Shown: positions 49,474 through 58,406, counted from the stretch's first letter. The stretch is 64,000 nt of DNA from Mangrovibacillus cuniculi (GCF_015482585.1 NZ_CP049742.1:392501-456500), one strand, 5' to 3'. Made by a program: numbers and translations. The notes: a model not told the origin generated them from the letters alone.

Positions 49474-51216
49474 ATGTTAAATTGGAAAGAAGTTGCAAAG
49501 CGTTGGAGTGAAAGCGCTTTGGTAGATGCTGAACTAAAGAGAGAACTAGCAGAACTAGAACAAAACCCTGCACAGTTAGAAGATGCATTTTATCGCGATT
49601 TAGAATTCGGAACTGGCGGAATGCGCGGTGTTATGGGTATTGGAACGAATCGAATGAACGTGTTAACCATTCGAAAAGCATCCCTAGGATTAGCTCATTT
49701 TATTTTACATAAAGGGGAAGAGGCGAAGAACCGTGGTGTAGTGATTGCCTACGATAGTCGTCATCAATCGTATGAATTCGCACTAGAAGCAGCGACAACG
49801 CTTGCTTCAAACGGCATAAAAACGTATGTGTTCCAATCACTTCGTCCAACGCCACAACTTTCTTTCACGCTTCGCCACCTAAAAGCGTTTAGCGGAATTG
49901 TTATAACAGCAAGTCACAACCCGCCGGAATATAACGGGTTTAAAGTATATGGTGAAGACGGTGCTCAACTAGAGCCTATCTCTGCCGATGAAGTAATTGA
50001 CTATGTGCGTAACTGTCCATCAGAAGTAGAAATTGAAGTGGGAGACCGAGATGCATTAATGGCAGAAGGTCTTATCCAGTTGTTAGATGAAAACTATGAT
50101 GAGCCTTACGTGTCGGAACTAACCAACGTATTGCTGCAACCTGCTCTCGAAAATAAAGAGAAATTGTCGGTCGTTTTCACGCCACTTCATGGTACAGCAA
50201 CTGCGCCATTGATGAAAGCTTTCGAGCGAACAGGCTATGCCAATGTTCAAACGGTAGAAGAGCAAGTCGTAGTAGATCCAAACTTCTCTACGGTCAAATC
50301 TCCTAACCCGGAAGAAAAAGAAGCGTTTACGTTAGCGATGGAAAAAGGAAAGAAAGTAAATGCTGATTTACTTTTAGCAACGGATCCGGATGCTGATCGT
50401 TTGGGTTGCGCGGTGAAAACAGAAAACGGAGATTACACGCTTCTAACTGGTAACCAAACAGGAGCAGTGCTTCTTCATTACATTTTATCGCAGCGTGCGA
50501 AGAACAATACCTTACCGGAAAACGGCATTGTGTTTAAGACCATTGTTACATCTGAGTTAGGGAGAAAAGTGGCTGCACACTTTGGAATTCCGACTGAAGA
50601 CGTATTAACTGGTTTCAAGTTTATTGGAGAAAAGATCCGCCTGTATCAAGCAAGCGGAGAGCACACTTTCTTGTTTGGTTATGAAGAAAGCTATGGCTAC
50701 TTACTAGCAGATTTTGCTCGTGACAAAGATGCACTACAAGCTGCTGTTATGTTAGTAGAAGCTGCTGCTTACTACCAACAACAAGGGCTAACATTAGTAG
50801 ATGTGTTACATGAATTATATGAATTGCATGGATTTCATATCGAAGCATTGACGTCTGTGACGTTAAAAGGGAAAGACGGCTTAGCGCAAATGGGTGCAAT
50901 GATGGAGAGTTTACGTCACGAACCAGTAACGCAAGTAGGTGACACGGCAGTAGTTGCGGTAGAAGACTACCAATTACAGAAGCGCTTTGATTTAGCAACA
51001 GATGAACAAACAGATTTAACGTTACCACCTTCCAATGTTATTAAACTTTTCTTAGAAGATGGAACTTGGATTTGTGTTCGTCCATCTGGCACAGAGCCAA
51101 AAATTAAATATTATTATTCTGTGCAAGCAAACAGCGGACAGGAAGCGGAAGCGAAGCTAGCAGAATTTAAACAAACGTTTGAACAACATATGACGGGGTT
51201 AAGTACAATCTCGTAA
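49474..51216 (+). CDS. pgcA: Alpha-phosphoglucomutase PgcA
   Basis: A 580-residue phosphohexomutase interconverting glucose 6- and 1-phosphate, feeding UDP-glucose and wall polymer synthesis. The phosphoserine is Ser147 in VITASHNPPEYNGFK; the metal loop is TDPDADRLG; the sugar loop is FGYEESYGYLL and the phosphate-binding loop RPSGTEPKIKYY. GGAGGG precedes the ATG. In B. subtilis pgcA (yhxB) also stands before yhcY-yhcZ. Terminator follows. Confidence 0.94.
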   Translation: MLNWKEVAKRWSESALVDAELKRELAELEQNPAQLEDAFYRDLEFGTGGMRGVMGIGTNRMNVLTIRKASLGLAHFILHKGEEAKNRGVVIAYDSRHQSYEFALEAATTLASNGIKTYVFQSLRPTPQLSFTLRHLKAFSGIVITASHNPPEYNGFKVYGEDGAQLEPISADEVIDYVRNCPSEVEIEVGDRDALMAEGLIQLLDENYDEPYVSELTNVLLQPALENKEKLSVVFTPLHGTATAPLMKAFERTGYANVQTVEEQVVVDPNFSTVKSPNPEEKEAFTLAMEKGKKVNADLLLATDPDADRLGCAVKTENGDYTLLTGNQTGAVLLHYILSQRAKNNTLPENGIVFKTIVTSELGRKVAAHFGIPTEDVLTGFKFIGEKIRLYQASGEHTFLFGYEESYGYLLADFARDKDALQAAVMLVEAAAYYQQQGLTLVDVLHELYELHGFHIEALTSVTLKGKDGLAQMGAMMESLRHEPVTQVGDTAVVAVEDYQLQKRFDLATDEQTDLTLPPSNVIKLFLEDGTWICVRPSGTEPKIKYYYSVQANSGQEAEAKLAEFKQTFEQHMTGLSTIS

Positions 51217-51222
51217 GGGAGG

Positions 51223-51252
51223 AGCTGCACAGGTGAACTGTGCAGCTTTTTT
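51223..51252 (+). terminator. Terminator of pgcA
   Basis: Stem AGCTGCACAG / CTGTGCAGCT with loop GTGAA, then T6. Confidence 0.92.
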
Positions 51253-51280
51253 CTATTAGAGATAAGTTTGGCTTGGTGTC

Positions 51281-51555
51281 TGACCTAACGCGCGCCTTTT
51301 GCTTTTCGTGGTGTCTAGCTCCAGGTGCGCAACCGCTCGGGAAAGTTCAAAAGCCCTCCGTTGGCTGAAGAGCTGCCTACTCGGTCTTATGAACTTCCTG
51401 CCGCGGCTAAACGCGCGCCTTTCGCCTTTCGATATGTCTAGCTCCAGGTGCGCAACCGCTCGGAAAAGTCCGAAAGCCCTCCGTTGGCTGGAGAGCTGCC
51501 TACTCGGTCTTCCGAACTTTTCTGCCGCGGCTGAACGCGCGCCTTGCGCTTTTCT
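51281..51555 (+). repeat. Dispersed repeat R1, two tandem copies
   Basis: Two units of about 118 bp (from 51309 and 51427) each start GTCTAGCTCCAGGTGCGC, contain an arm-loop-arm segment (GAAAAGTCCGAAAGCCCTCC region against GGTCTTCCGAACTTTTCTGC region) and end AACGCGCGCC. A partial tail precedes them. They match 36013-36130. Each unit could form a long hairpin. Confidence 0.85.
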
Positions 51556-51647
51556 TTACTACGTCCAAAGATGTAGGTAACTTCCACCAAAAGATACGGG
51601 TCGTTTTAGGAATATATTGCTATACTATTAGTAACGAGGTGATAGCA

Positions 51648-52769
51648 GTGAAGCGGACTACGATGAGTAATGAGCAGTGGCAAGTGTTAAAGGATATTGC
51701 TGAGCGACTTAATGGGGAAACGGAATTGCAGCCAATGCTGCAAGGAGTTCTTCAGCAACTACTTCCATTGACTGGCCTGACGACAGGTTGGATTTTTCTT
51801 ATAGATGAGCGTGGCAAGCATACGCTAACGGCTTCGGTTAATTTGCCTCCAGCGTTAGAGAAAACAGGTTGCGACGCATTGAAACGTGGCGGTTGCTGGT
51901 GTGTGGATCGATTTAAAAATGGTACCTTGCATAAAGCGACGAATCTAATTCATTGCAAACGAATTGAGGAAGCGATTCAGGATAATGAATGTGAAGTGGA
52001 TGATATTGTGGATCATGCAACCGTTCCATTGCAAGCAGGTGGCGAGAGATTTGGTATTTTAAATGTTGCATCTCCTGGAAAGACAGATTTAAGTAAGGAA
52101 GAATTAGCATTATTAGAATCTGTTGCCTTGCAAATTGGATCCGCAATCAAACGAGTACAGTTGACGGCACAAGAAAAAGAAGTTGCACTGGTAGCAGAAC
52201 GAAATCGACTAGCTAGAGATCTACACGATTCCGTCAATCAATTGCTGTTTTCAATGAACTTAACAGCAAAAGCTGGATCTATGATGCAAGATGTTGAACA
52301 AAGTAAGGATGCATTTGGGACCATTCAACATTTAGCACAAGAAGCCATTCATGAAATGCGGTCCCTTATTTGGCAGCTTCGTCCGAAAGGGTTAGAACAA
52401 GGAATTGTGCAAGCAATTACGACCTATGCGGATCTTATTAGTTTACCAGTCAAAGTCAAACAAGATGGCGTAGCAGATATTCCCTCCCCTATTGAAGAAA
52501 GATTGTGGAGAATTTCGCAGGAAGCGTTAAATAATGCAAAGAAGCATGCAGATGCAGATAAAGTCTGGATTACCATTCAAAAAGAGCGCGATTCCGTCAC
52601 TTTTACAATAGAAGATAACGGAATTGGTTTTGATATGAGTGCCCTAGATTCCTTGCCAACAGTAGGGTTATCAGGCATGAAAGAACGAATAGAGGAAGCG
52701 GGAGGATCGTTTGAACTAGAGTCAGCCATTGGACGCGGCACAACGATTCAAGCGACGATTCCATTTTAG
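51648..52769 (+). CDS. yhcY: Sensor histidine kinase YhcY
   Basis: A 373-residue NarL-type kinase. A GAF domain (residues about 20-175, with a Cys-rich stretch GCDALKRGGCWC) senses the signal inside the cell; no membrane span is present. The dimerisation/phospho-acceptor segment is AERNRLARDLHDSVNQLLFSMNL with His193, followed by HATPase motifs NNAKKHADADKVW and DNGIGFD. GTG 51648 follows GAGGTGAT. It overlaps in operon sense with yhcZ 11 bp on. B. subtilis has the same pair; its signal is not known to me. Confidence 0.93.
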   Translation: MKRTTMSNEQWQVLKDIAERLNGETELQPMLQGVLQQLLPLTGLTTGWIFLIDERGKHTLTASVNLPPALEKTGCDALKRGGCWCVDRFKNGTLHKATNLIHCKRIEEAIQDNECEVDDIVDHATVPLQAGGERFGILNVASPGKTDLSKEELALLESVALQIGSAIKRVQLTAQEKEVALVAERNRLARDLHDSVNQLLFSMNLTAKAGSMMQDVEQSKDAFGTIQHLAQEAIHEMRSLIWQLRPKGLEQGIVQAITTYADLISLPVKVKQDGVADIPSPIEERLWRISQEALNNAKKHADADKVWITIQKERDSVTFTIEDNGIGFDMSALDSLPTVGLSGMKERIEEAGGSFELESAIGRGTTIQATIPF

Positions 52770-52780
52770 GAGGATAAACG

Positions 52781-53434
52781 ATGACGAGTATTTTAATCGT
52801 GGATGACCATCATGTCGTCCGTCAAGGTCTTCGCTTTTTCTTACAAACACAAGAGGATTTTCGCATCGTTGGAGAAGCAGAGAATGGCCAAGAAGCAGTG
52901 GGAAAAGTGAAAGAGTTGCAACCAGATATCGTGTTAATGGATTTAATGATGCCTGTTCTTGATGGAATTGGCGCGACAAAAGTGATTAAAGAGTCTTTTC
53001 CGAGTGTAAAAGTTATGGTACTGACGAGTTTTTCGGAATACGATCAAGTAATACCTGCGATGGAAGCGGGAGCGAATGGTTATCAGTTGAAAGATATTGA
53101 ACCGGATGATTTAGTGACTGCTATTCGCAAGATGGTAAAAGGGGAAAATTCTATCCATCAAAAAGCAACGGATCAATTAGTCAACCGAATGACGAACATC
53201 GATAAGCAGTCAGTACTTTTCAACAGATTAACCACAAGAGAAAAGGATGTCTTGTTAGAGATGGCCGAGGGGAAAAGCAATAAAGAGATTGCAGACGCTT
53301 TATTCATCTCAGAGAAGACTGTGAAGACACACGTCTCTCACTTGTTAAATAAACTAGAAGTCAGTGATCGAACGCAAGCAGCATTGTTAGCGGTAAAGTA
53401 TAACTTGCATCAAAAGCATGTTCGATCGGAGTAG
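52781..53434 (+). CDS. yhcZ: Response regulator YhcZ (NarL family)
   Basis: A 217-residue regulator. The receiver has Asp9-Asp10 type acidic pair (LIVDDHHVV) and phospho-acceptor Asp54 (DIVLMDLMMPVLDG), with Lys in GYQLKDIEPDD. The LuxR-type HTH is LTTREKDVLLEMAEGKSNKEIADALFISEKTVKTHVSHLLNKL. TAGGAGG precedes the ATG. The azoreductase-like gene follows after 9 bp and is probably its first target, as part of the same operon. Confidence 0.94.
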   Translation: MTSILIVDDHHVVRQGLRFFLQTQEDFRIVGEAENGQEAVGKVKELQPDIVLMDLMMPVLDGIGATKVIKESFPSVKVMVLTSFSEYDQVIPAMEAGANGYQLKDIEPDDLVTAIRKMVKGENSIHQKATDQLVNRMTNIDKQSVLFNRLTTREKDVLLEMAEGKSNKEIADALFISEKTVKTHVSHLLNKLEVSDRTQAALLAVKYNLHQKHVRSE

Positions 53435-53443
53435 GAGGAAATT

Positions 53444-53986
53444 ATGAATGTTTTAGTCATCAGTGCGAGCCCAAGAACGATTGGTAGAACAGGTGTGGTG
53501 GGAAGATACCTGAAAAATTCGTACGACGTAGAATTGATGGACTTGGCGAAAAATCCATTACCTTTATATACAGGGGAGCCAGCTCAGGCAGAGAGTGAGC
53601 AGATTAAAGATTTTCGTAAAAAAGTGCTGGATGCGGACGGAATTGTGCTTGTTTCACCCGAATATCACGGTGCGATGAGTGGTGCAGCGAAAAATGCATT
53701 AGATTTCTTAAGTGCTGATCACTTCCGATATAAAGCAACGGCGATTATGGTTTGTGCTGGAGGCGGAAAAGGTGGAATTAATGCGCTTGGAAACATGCGT
53801 ACGACCCTTCGCTCATTGTATGCAAATACGATTCCCACGCAGATGGTTTTAGACCCTGTTGATATTGACCGAGAGAATGATACGTTGATGGAAGGCATTG
53901 TTCCAAAGGTGCAGGGGTTAATGGAGGAGTTCTTTTACTATACGCAAGCTGGGATAGAGATTCGTAAAGCGAAGGCGAAAGGTTAA
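53444..53986 (+). CDS. NADPH-dependent FMN reductase (YhdA/azobenzene reductase-like)
   Basis: A 180-residue flavodoxin-fold reductase. FMN-binding features are VISASPRTIGRTGVVGRYL at the N-terminus and VSPEYHGAMSGAAKNALDFLS; the C-terminal region has CAGGGKGGINALGNMRTTLRSL. B. subtilis YhdA in the same position reduces azo dyes and quinone-like compounds. GTAGGAGG precedes the ATG. It is co-transcribed with yhcYZ, suggesting that the kinase senses an electrophile or redox signal. Confidence 0.9.
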   Translation: MNVLVISASPRTIGRTGVVGRYLKNSYDVELMDLAKNPLPLYTGEPAQAESEQIKDFRKKVLDADGIVLVSPEYHGAMSGAAKNALDFLSADHFRYKATAIMVCAGGGKGGINALGNMRTTLRSLYANTIPTQMVLDPVDIDRENDTLMEGIVPKVQGLMEEFFYYTQAGIEIRKAKAKG

Positions 53987-54003
53987 GAAAGTAAGGATTC
54001 TGA

Positions 54004-54250
54004 TTATAGCCAACGGTATAGCAGAAAGCGGAAAATCGTGATTAGGTATACCAGAGGAGCTTCCAGTGATATAGCAGAGAGCGGAAAATCGTGTTTAGGT
54101 ATACCAGTGGAGGGTCCAGCGATATAGCAGAGAGCGGAAAATCGTGATTAGGTATACCGGGGGAGAGTCCAGCGGTATAGGAGAGAGCCGAAAATCGTGA
54201 TTAGGTATACCAGAGGAGCGTCCAGCGGTATAGCAGAAAGCAGAAAACTA
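54004..54250. repeat. Tandem palindrome array G (53-bp units)
   Basis: Four to five units with anchors at 54060, 54113, 54166 and 54219. Arms TATACC ... GGTATA flank an AGNGTCC core, matching the second half of array B and the start of array E. It lies between the convergent yhdA- and yhdB-like genes. Confidence 0.93.
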
Positions 54251-54265
54251 AATCTAAACACAGAA

Positions 54266-54297
54266 AAGGAAGAGATAATCCGCATTATCTCTTCCTT
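54266..54297. terminator. Bidirectional terminator between yhdA and yhdB
   Basis: A perfect 14-bp stem, AAGGAAGAGATAAT and its complement, with a CCGC loop. The yhdB stop lies 21 bp away; T-rich tracts flank it. Confidence 0.85.
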
Positions 54298-54317
54298 CTT
54301 TTGTTTCCCTACTTATT

Positions 54318-54590
54318 TTAATCCGGATAGCTCGTTCCCACAGAGCTATCATCCATTCCAGTCATCCATTCTTCATCGACTTGCTCATTTGCATGGTCGA
54401 TGTAGCGTAACAATCCAAACATCTTTCGCTCTATTACGGTGTAATCGTTGGAAAAATGATAAGCATGTAGCAAATGTCCGATTCGCTTTGATAATAAATC
54501 ATCATCTGTACGAACCATCAATAGTAAAAGGTTGTCCCATTGGGAGCGATGCGCATAATACAATGCACGGTCATAATCTAATCTGTTCAT
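54318..54590 (-). CDS. YhdB-like protein
   Basis: A 90-residue soluble helical protein: MNRLDYDRALYYAHRSQWDNLLLLMVRTDDDLLSKRIGHLLHAYHFSNDYTVIERKMFGLLRYID with an acidic C-terminus. No signal or membrane span. GGAGGG precedes the ATG. Orientation and position relative to the yhdA- and yhdC-like genes match B. subtilis yhdB. Function unknown. Confidence 0.83.
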   Translation of the reverse strand: MNRLDYDRALYYAHRSQWDNLLLLMVRTDDDLLSKRIGHLLHAYHFSNDYTVIERKMFGLLRYIDHANEQVDEEWMTGMDDSSVGTSYPD

Positions 54591-54791
54591 TTGTAAGCCC
54601 TCCTTAAAGAGGTTGTTAGTAGTGTATGGAGGAATCTTTTTTTGTTACTGTGTAAAAGTTGTCACTTGATAACAAAGGGAAGGTTAATAATTGGATGTGT
54701 AAAATGCCTTTTTTCCGTAAAGTGTTTTTTCGAATAGCAAGAGAAAATTGGTGAATACTACAAAGGAAAATAGCTTAAGGAGTGGAATTAC

Positions 54792-55097
54792 ATGATGAAA
54801 AAATTCTTAGTAGCTTTATTACTTTTTGTATCAATCCAATCTGTATCACTAGCTCAAGTTGATTATGCTAAGTATGGTCGTATTGCGACTGCAGTTGTAA
54901 AAGAAGATTATACTGGAAGCCCGTTAAAGGAATATAAATACCTTGGTCGCCAAGAGGTTTCAAAAGATGAAGTGAAAGACGCTTTCCAATTTAGTGTGAC
55001 AGATGGCGGCAAAGATAAGCTGGTAGTTGTGGAAATCTCTCATAATTTAAAGAACGACAAGTTATTGAAGTTAAACGTTTACGAAACTAATTCTTAA
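54792..55097 (+). CDS. YhdC-like exported protein (DUF3889)
   Basis: A 101-residue protein with a signal peptide (MMKKFLVALLLFVSIQSVSLAQ, cleavage likely after LAQ or SLA) and a small secreted domain DYAKYGRIATAVVKEDYTGSPLKEYKYLGRQEVSKDEVKDAFQFSV. The KYGR...A.V...YKYLGR pattern is that of the DUF3889/YhdC group. AAGGAG precedes the ATG. Function unknown. Synteny with B. subtilis yhdC supports the call. Confidence 0.82.
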   Translation: MMKKFLVALLLFVSIQSVSLAQVDYAKYGRIATAVVKEDYTGSPLKEYKYLGRQEVSKDEVKDAFQFSVTDGGKDKLVVVEISHNLKNDKLLKLNVYETNS

Positions 55098-55191
55098 ATC
55101 AAATTTCGTCAAAAAGTTTTCATAGTCTTCTCCCTTAAAACTGTGGTACATTATATTCATACAACAGTGTCGAAAAAAGGGAGAAGAGATA

Positions 55192-55662
55192 ATGATTCAA
55201 ATTCAACAGAAGGATCGTGACATGGTTCGTTCTTTTTTCATAAAGCATTGGGGAAGTCCTCAAATGGTTGTGTCGAGTGGAAATTACCAGTGTGATGAGC
55301 TCGAAGGTATGTATGTGAAAGATGATGAGGGAAACATTCATGCGTTATTAACGTACATGATTCGATCGGGCGAATGTGAGATCGTATCAATTGATTGTAC
55401 GAAACCGAATAAAGGGTTTGGAAAACAGTTACTCCAAGCTGCAGAAGCTGTCGCGAAAGCAGCTGGATGTTACCGCATGAAAGTCATTACAACTAATGAC
55501 AACTTTGATGCACTTCGTTTCTTTCAGAAGAACCATTACTTTTTATCAGAGTTGAGGGTAAAAGCGGTGGATCAGGCAAGAACGGTGAAACGAGAGATTC
55601 CTTTGGTAAGTGCTGAGGGCGTTGCGATTAGAGACGAGTTAATTTTAGTGAAATCGTTATAA
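55192..55662 (+). CDS. GNAT family N-acetyltransferase
   Basis: A 156-residue acetyltransferase. The acetyl-CoA binding segment is CEIVSIDCTKPNKGFGKQLLQAAEAVAKAAGCYRMKVITTNDNFDALRFFQKNHYF, standard for small GNAT enzymes. The N-terminal FFIKHWGSPQMVVSSGNY matches a subgroup common in Firmicutes. GGGAGAAG precedes the ATG. Substrate unknown. It stands alone between the yhdC-like gene and spoVR. Confidence 0.88.
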   Translation: MIQIQQKDRDMVRSFFIKHWGSPQMVVSSGNYQCDELEGMYVKDDEGNIHALLTYMIRSGECEIVSIDCTKPNKGFGKQLLQAAEAVAKAAGCYRMKVITTNDNFDALRFFQKNHYFLSELRVKAVDQARTVKREIPLVSAEGVAIRDELILVKSL

Positions 55663-55791
55663 TTTTTATGGCTGATGAGAGATGGTATTGGATCTTTCAT
55701 CGGCTTTTTTGTTTTGTACAACTCTGCTTTCTCATGTTTTCGCTGTTTTTTTCATACTGTAGTAATATCCAGATGAAAAGGAGTGACTCTC

Positions 55792-57210
55792 ATGGCCTCC
55801 CAGTATGAAAAAGACCTTGAGCGTGCGATAGATGAGATCACAGAGATTGCCAAAGGATTTGGTCTAGATTTTTTCCCTATGAGATATGAAATTTGTCCAG
55901 CCGACATTATTTATACGTTTGGCGCTTATGGAATGCCAACGCGTTATTCTCATTGGAGCTTTGGAAAGCAATTTCACAAGATGAAGCTTCATTATGATTT
56001 AGGATTAAGTAAAATTTATGAGCTCGTTATCAACTCTGACCCTTGTTATGCCTTTTTATTAGATTCCAATACCTTAATTCAAAACAAACTTATTGTGGCG
56101 CATGTTTTAGCACATTGTGATTTCTTTAAAAATAATGTCCGTTTCCAGAATACGAAGCGAGATATGGTGGAAAGTATGGCTGCAACAGCGGAGAGAATTC
56201 GGGAGTATGAGATTAAGTATGGAAAGAAGGAAGTTGAGTCATTTTTGGATGCGGTGTTAGCAATTGAAGAACATATCGATCCATCGTTAGTTCGACCGAA
56301 ATTGTTATGGACACCGGAGGAAAGTGATTGGGAAGAAGAGCAGCCAAAGAGAGTAAGCGAGTATGATGATTTATGGGGCTTAGATGCTAAGAAGAAGGAA
56401 AGGGAGCCTGTGAAAAGAAAGAAAAAGGCATTCCCACCTCAGCCAGAGAAAGATTTAATTTTGTTTATTCAGGAACATAGTCGTCACTTAGAAGAGTGGC
56501 AGCGAGACATTTTGACGATGATCAGAGAAGAAATGTTGTATTTCTGGCCGCAGTTGGAGACGAAGATCATGAATGAGGGATGGGCGTCGTTCTGGCACCA
56601 ACGCATCCTTCGTGAAATGGACTTAACCACATCGGAATCCATTGAGTTCGCAAAACTAAATGCAGGTGTGGTGCAGCCTTCGAAAACAAGTATTAACCCT
56701 TATTATCTAGGATTAAAGTTATTCGAAGACATTGAACGTCGTTACGACAATCCGACGGAAGAAATGATTCGCCAGGGAGTGAAGAAGGGCTCTGGTCGAG
56801 AGAAGATGTTCGAAGTAAGAGAACTAGAATCCGACAGTTCCTTTATCCGCAATTACTTCACAAAAGAGTTCGTCGACCAAGAGGATCTGTATTTGTTCCA
56901 GAAGCAAGGAAAAGACTACAAAATCACGGATAAGTCGTGGACAAATGTGCGGGACCAATTAGTTTCTATGCGTGTGAACGGTGGTTTTCCTTATTTAATG
57001 GTGACAGATGGTGACTATTTAAAGAGTGGGGAATTGTATATTACTCATGCGTTTGAGGGAATAGAGTTGGATCTGAAGTATTTGGAGCGAGTAATGCCTT
57101 ATATGTATCAATTATGGGGCAGACCGATTAACGTGGAGACGATTGTGGAGAATCGGAAATTGTTGTTTAATTATGATGGGAAAGGGATTCATCGGAAGTA
57201 TATCTCGTGA
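55792..57210 (+). CDS. spoVR: Stage V sporulation protein R
   Basis: A 472-residue SpoVR/YcgB family protein involved in spore cortex formation. Signatures: [84 protein letters not shown] and the C-terminal YEIT-like [18 protein letters not shown], ending [11 protein letters not shown] 55792 follows AAAGGAGTGAC. It is intact. A decayed copy of its last 85-110 bp lies at 62785-62891. SpoVR works with PrkA and YhbH, both encoded upstream. Confidence 0.95.
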   Translation: MASQYEKDLERAIDEITEIAKGFGLDFFPMRYEICPADIIYTFGAYGMPTRYSHWSFGKQFHKMKLHYDLGLSKIYELVINSDPCYAFLLDSNTLIQNKLIVAHVLAHCDFFKNNVRFQNTKRDMVESMAATAERIREYEIKYGKKEVESFLDAVLAIEEHIDPSLVRPKLLWTPEESDWEEEQPKRVSEYDDLWGLDAKKKEREPVKRKKKAFPPQPEKDLILFIQEHSRHLEEWQRDILTMIREEMLYFWPQLETKIMNEGWASFWHQRILREMDLTTSESIEFAKLNAGVVQPSKTSINPYYLGLKLFEDIERRYDNPTEEMIRQGVKKGSGREKMFEVRELESDSSFIRNYFTKEFVDQEDLYLFQKQGKDYKITDKSWTNVRDQLVSMRVNGGFPYLMVTDGDYLKSGELYITHAFEGIELDLKYLERVMPYMYQLWGRPINVETIVENRKLLFNYDGKGIHRKYIS

Positions 57211-57213
57211 GAA

Positions 57214-57240
57214 AAGAACAGCCTTGGCTGTTCTTTTTTA
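57214..57240 (+). terminator. Terminator of spoVR
   Basis: Stem AAGAACAGCC / GGCTGTTCTT followed by T5. Confidence 0.92.
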
Positions 57241-57347
57241 TGTATTTGACTCAATAATTAATTTAAACTCGATTTATACTTTCGCTAGGATATCCTTTTA
57301 GATTTTCAAATGTTGTTCCAAGCTACAAACATCTTCCGTGCATAGTG

Positions 57348-57596
57348 TTAAAGAATATAAGTTATTATTATATCTTTAGTATGTGTAATCACCACATAGA
57401 GAAGTAGGATTGAACCAAGAAAGAATATTGTCCTCAATAAAAAATAATTAAACCAAGTTGGTAAAGGTGTATATTTCCTAAGGTAACTATAGGAAGGGTG
57501 ATTATAGAAATTCTCTTTGTTACAATCAAAGAACATGTAAACCCCTGAAATGAGCAATAAAACTAACATAATTATATAAAATAAGTTCTCTAACAC
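57348..57596 (-). CDS. Small membrane protein, unknown
   Basis: An 82-residue protein with two or three hydrophobic spans: LFYIIMLVLLLISGVYMFFDC at the N-terminus and LLRTIFFLGSILLLYVVITH near the C-terminus. GTG 57596 follows TTAGGAGTAG at good spacing. It is the first gene of the AT-rich stretch after spoVR. No family is recognised. Small double-span proteins with SUKH-type neighbours may be immunity proteins, but nothing in the sequence shows this directly. Confidence 0.6.
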   Translation of the reverse strand: MLENLFYIIMLVLLLISGVYMFFDCNKENFYNHPSYSYLRKYTPLPTWFNYFLLRTIFFLGSILLLYVVITHTKDIIITYIL

Positions 57597-57780
57597 TGTA
57601 CTACTCCTAACTACGCTAAATTTATACTTACATCTTTAAAAGCTGCTAATTCTGCATTAAAGTTTTAATAGTTTATCAACGAACTTGTAATTCTACAAGA
57701 CTGAGAAACTTTGTAAGTAAGGCGGGTTTGAGAGTAACAGAAAAGAGAATAAATAACGAACAATAAAGAGGAGAAATACC

Positions 57781-58239
57781 ATGCAAAAATACACATGTCC
57801 ATGTTGTGGATATAAGACATTAGACTAAGAAGCGACAGGTACCTTTGATATTTGTCCAAATTGTTTTTGGGAAGATGACATCGTAATGAATGAAGACCCT
57901 GATTACTGGACTGGAGCTAACGGTGTCAGCTTAAGACAAAGTCAACGGAACTTTCTTACGTTTGGTGCTAGCGAAAAGAGGTTTATAGACTTAGTGAGAA
58001 AAGGAGAATATGAAAAAGATCCATCTTGGGAGCCGGTATGGGAGAAAGAAAAAAGCTCAGGAAGTGAAAACATCTTAATCTTACAATTGAATGGATCTGT
58101 ACAGAACTCTCATAGCAAAAAAAACTTAGTTATAAATAAGTTTTCAGATGAATTTATGGAAATGTTAGAGAGAAACAATTGGACATTTGGTGGAGAGATA
58201 AAAGCAATAGCTTCAGAAATACTAAAGAGTAAACCATAA
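57781..58239 (+). pseudogene. CPCC family cysteine-rich protein, broken by an in-frame stop
   Basis: GAGGAG and ATG 57781 open MQKYTCPCCGYKTLD, the CPCC-family zinc-binding N-terminus, then TAA at 57826-57828 interrupts. The same frame continues EATGTFDICPNCFWEDDIVMNEDPDYWTGANGVSLRQSQRNF, exactly the family continuation, to 58239. The usual codon at this position is Glu (GAA), so a single G-to-T change explains the stop. An internal ATG at 57886 could restart translation but would lack both cysteine pairs. CPCC proteins are often found near toxin-immunity genes. Confidence 0.85.
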
Positions 58240-58352
58240 GAGACAAAGGGACTAATTCCTCGTCTCACCAATATCTCACATGTAAATGATGTCGGGCACT
58301 TTGTAATTCCTAAACATTTGTATAAAGACACAGTCCCGTTCCCCACTGTCCC
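58240..58352. repeat. About 105-bp dispersed repeat R3, copy 1
   Basis: GAGACAAAGGGAC ... TTCCTCGTCTC forms a GAGAC/GTCTC hairpin; the repeat continues through ATGTAAATGATGTCGGGCAC to AAAGACACAGTCCC. Copy 2 lies at 59032-59135. Confidence 0.85.
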
Positions 58353-58406
58353 ATATAAGAAGTAGTACATTAATTATTGAAACTAAAATAGGATTAAGGT
58401 GAAAAG

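Noticed and set aside
51299-51580. Plus-strand frame with SSSRCATARESSKALRWL repeated twice
   Set aside because: It is the R1 repeat read in one frame; the same peptide appears at 36017. No ribosome site; likely RNA or DNA element, not protein.
54197-54607. Plus-strand 136-codon frame
   Set aside because: Starts in array G and then runs antisense to the yhdB-like gene.
57665-57859. Minus-strand 64-codon frame
   Set aside because: Antisense to the CPCC gene start, whose family motifs are clear on the plus strand.
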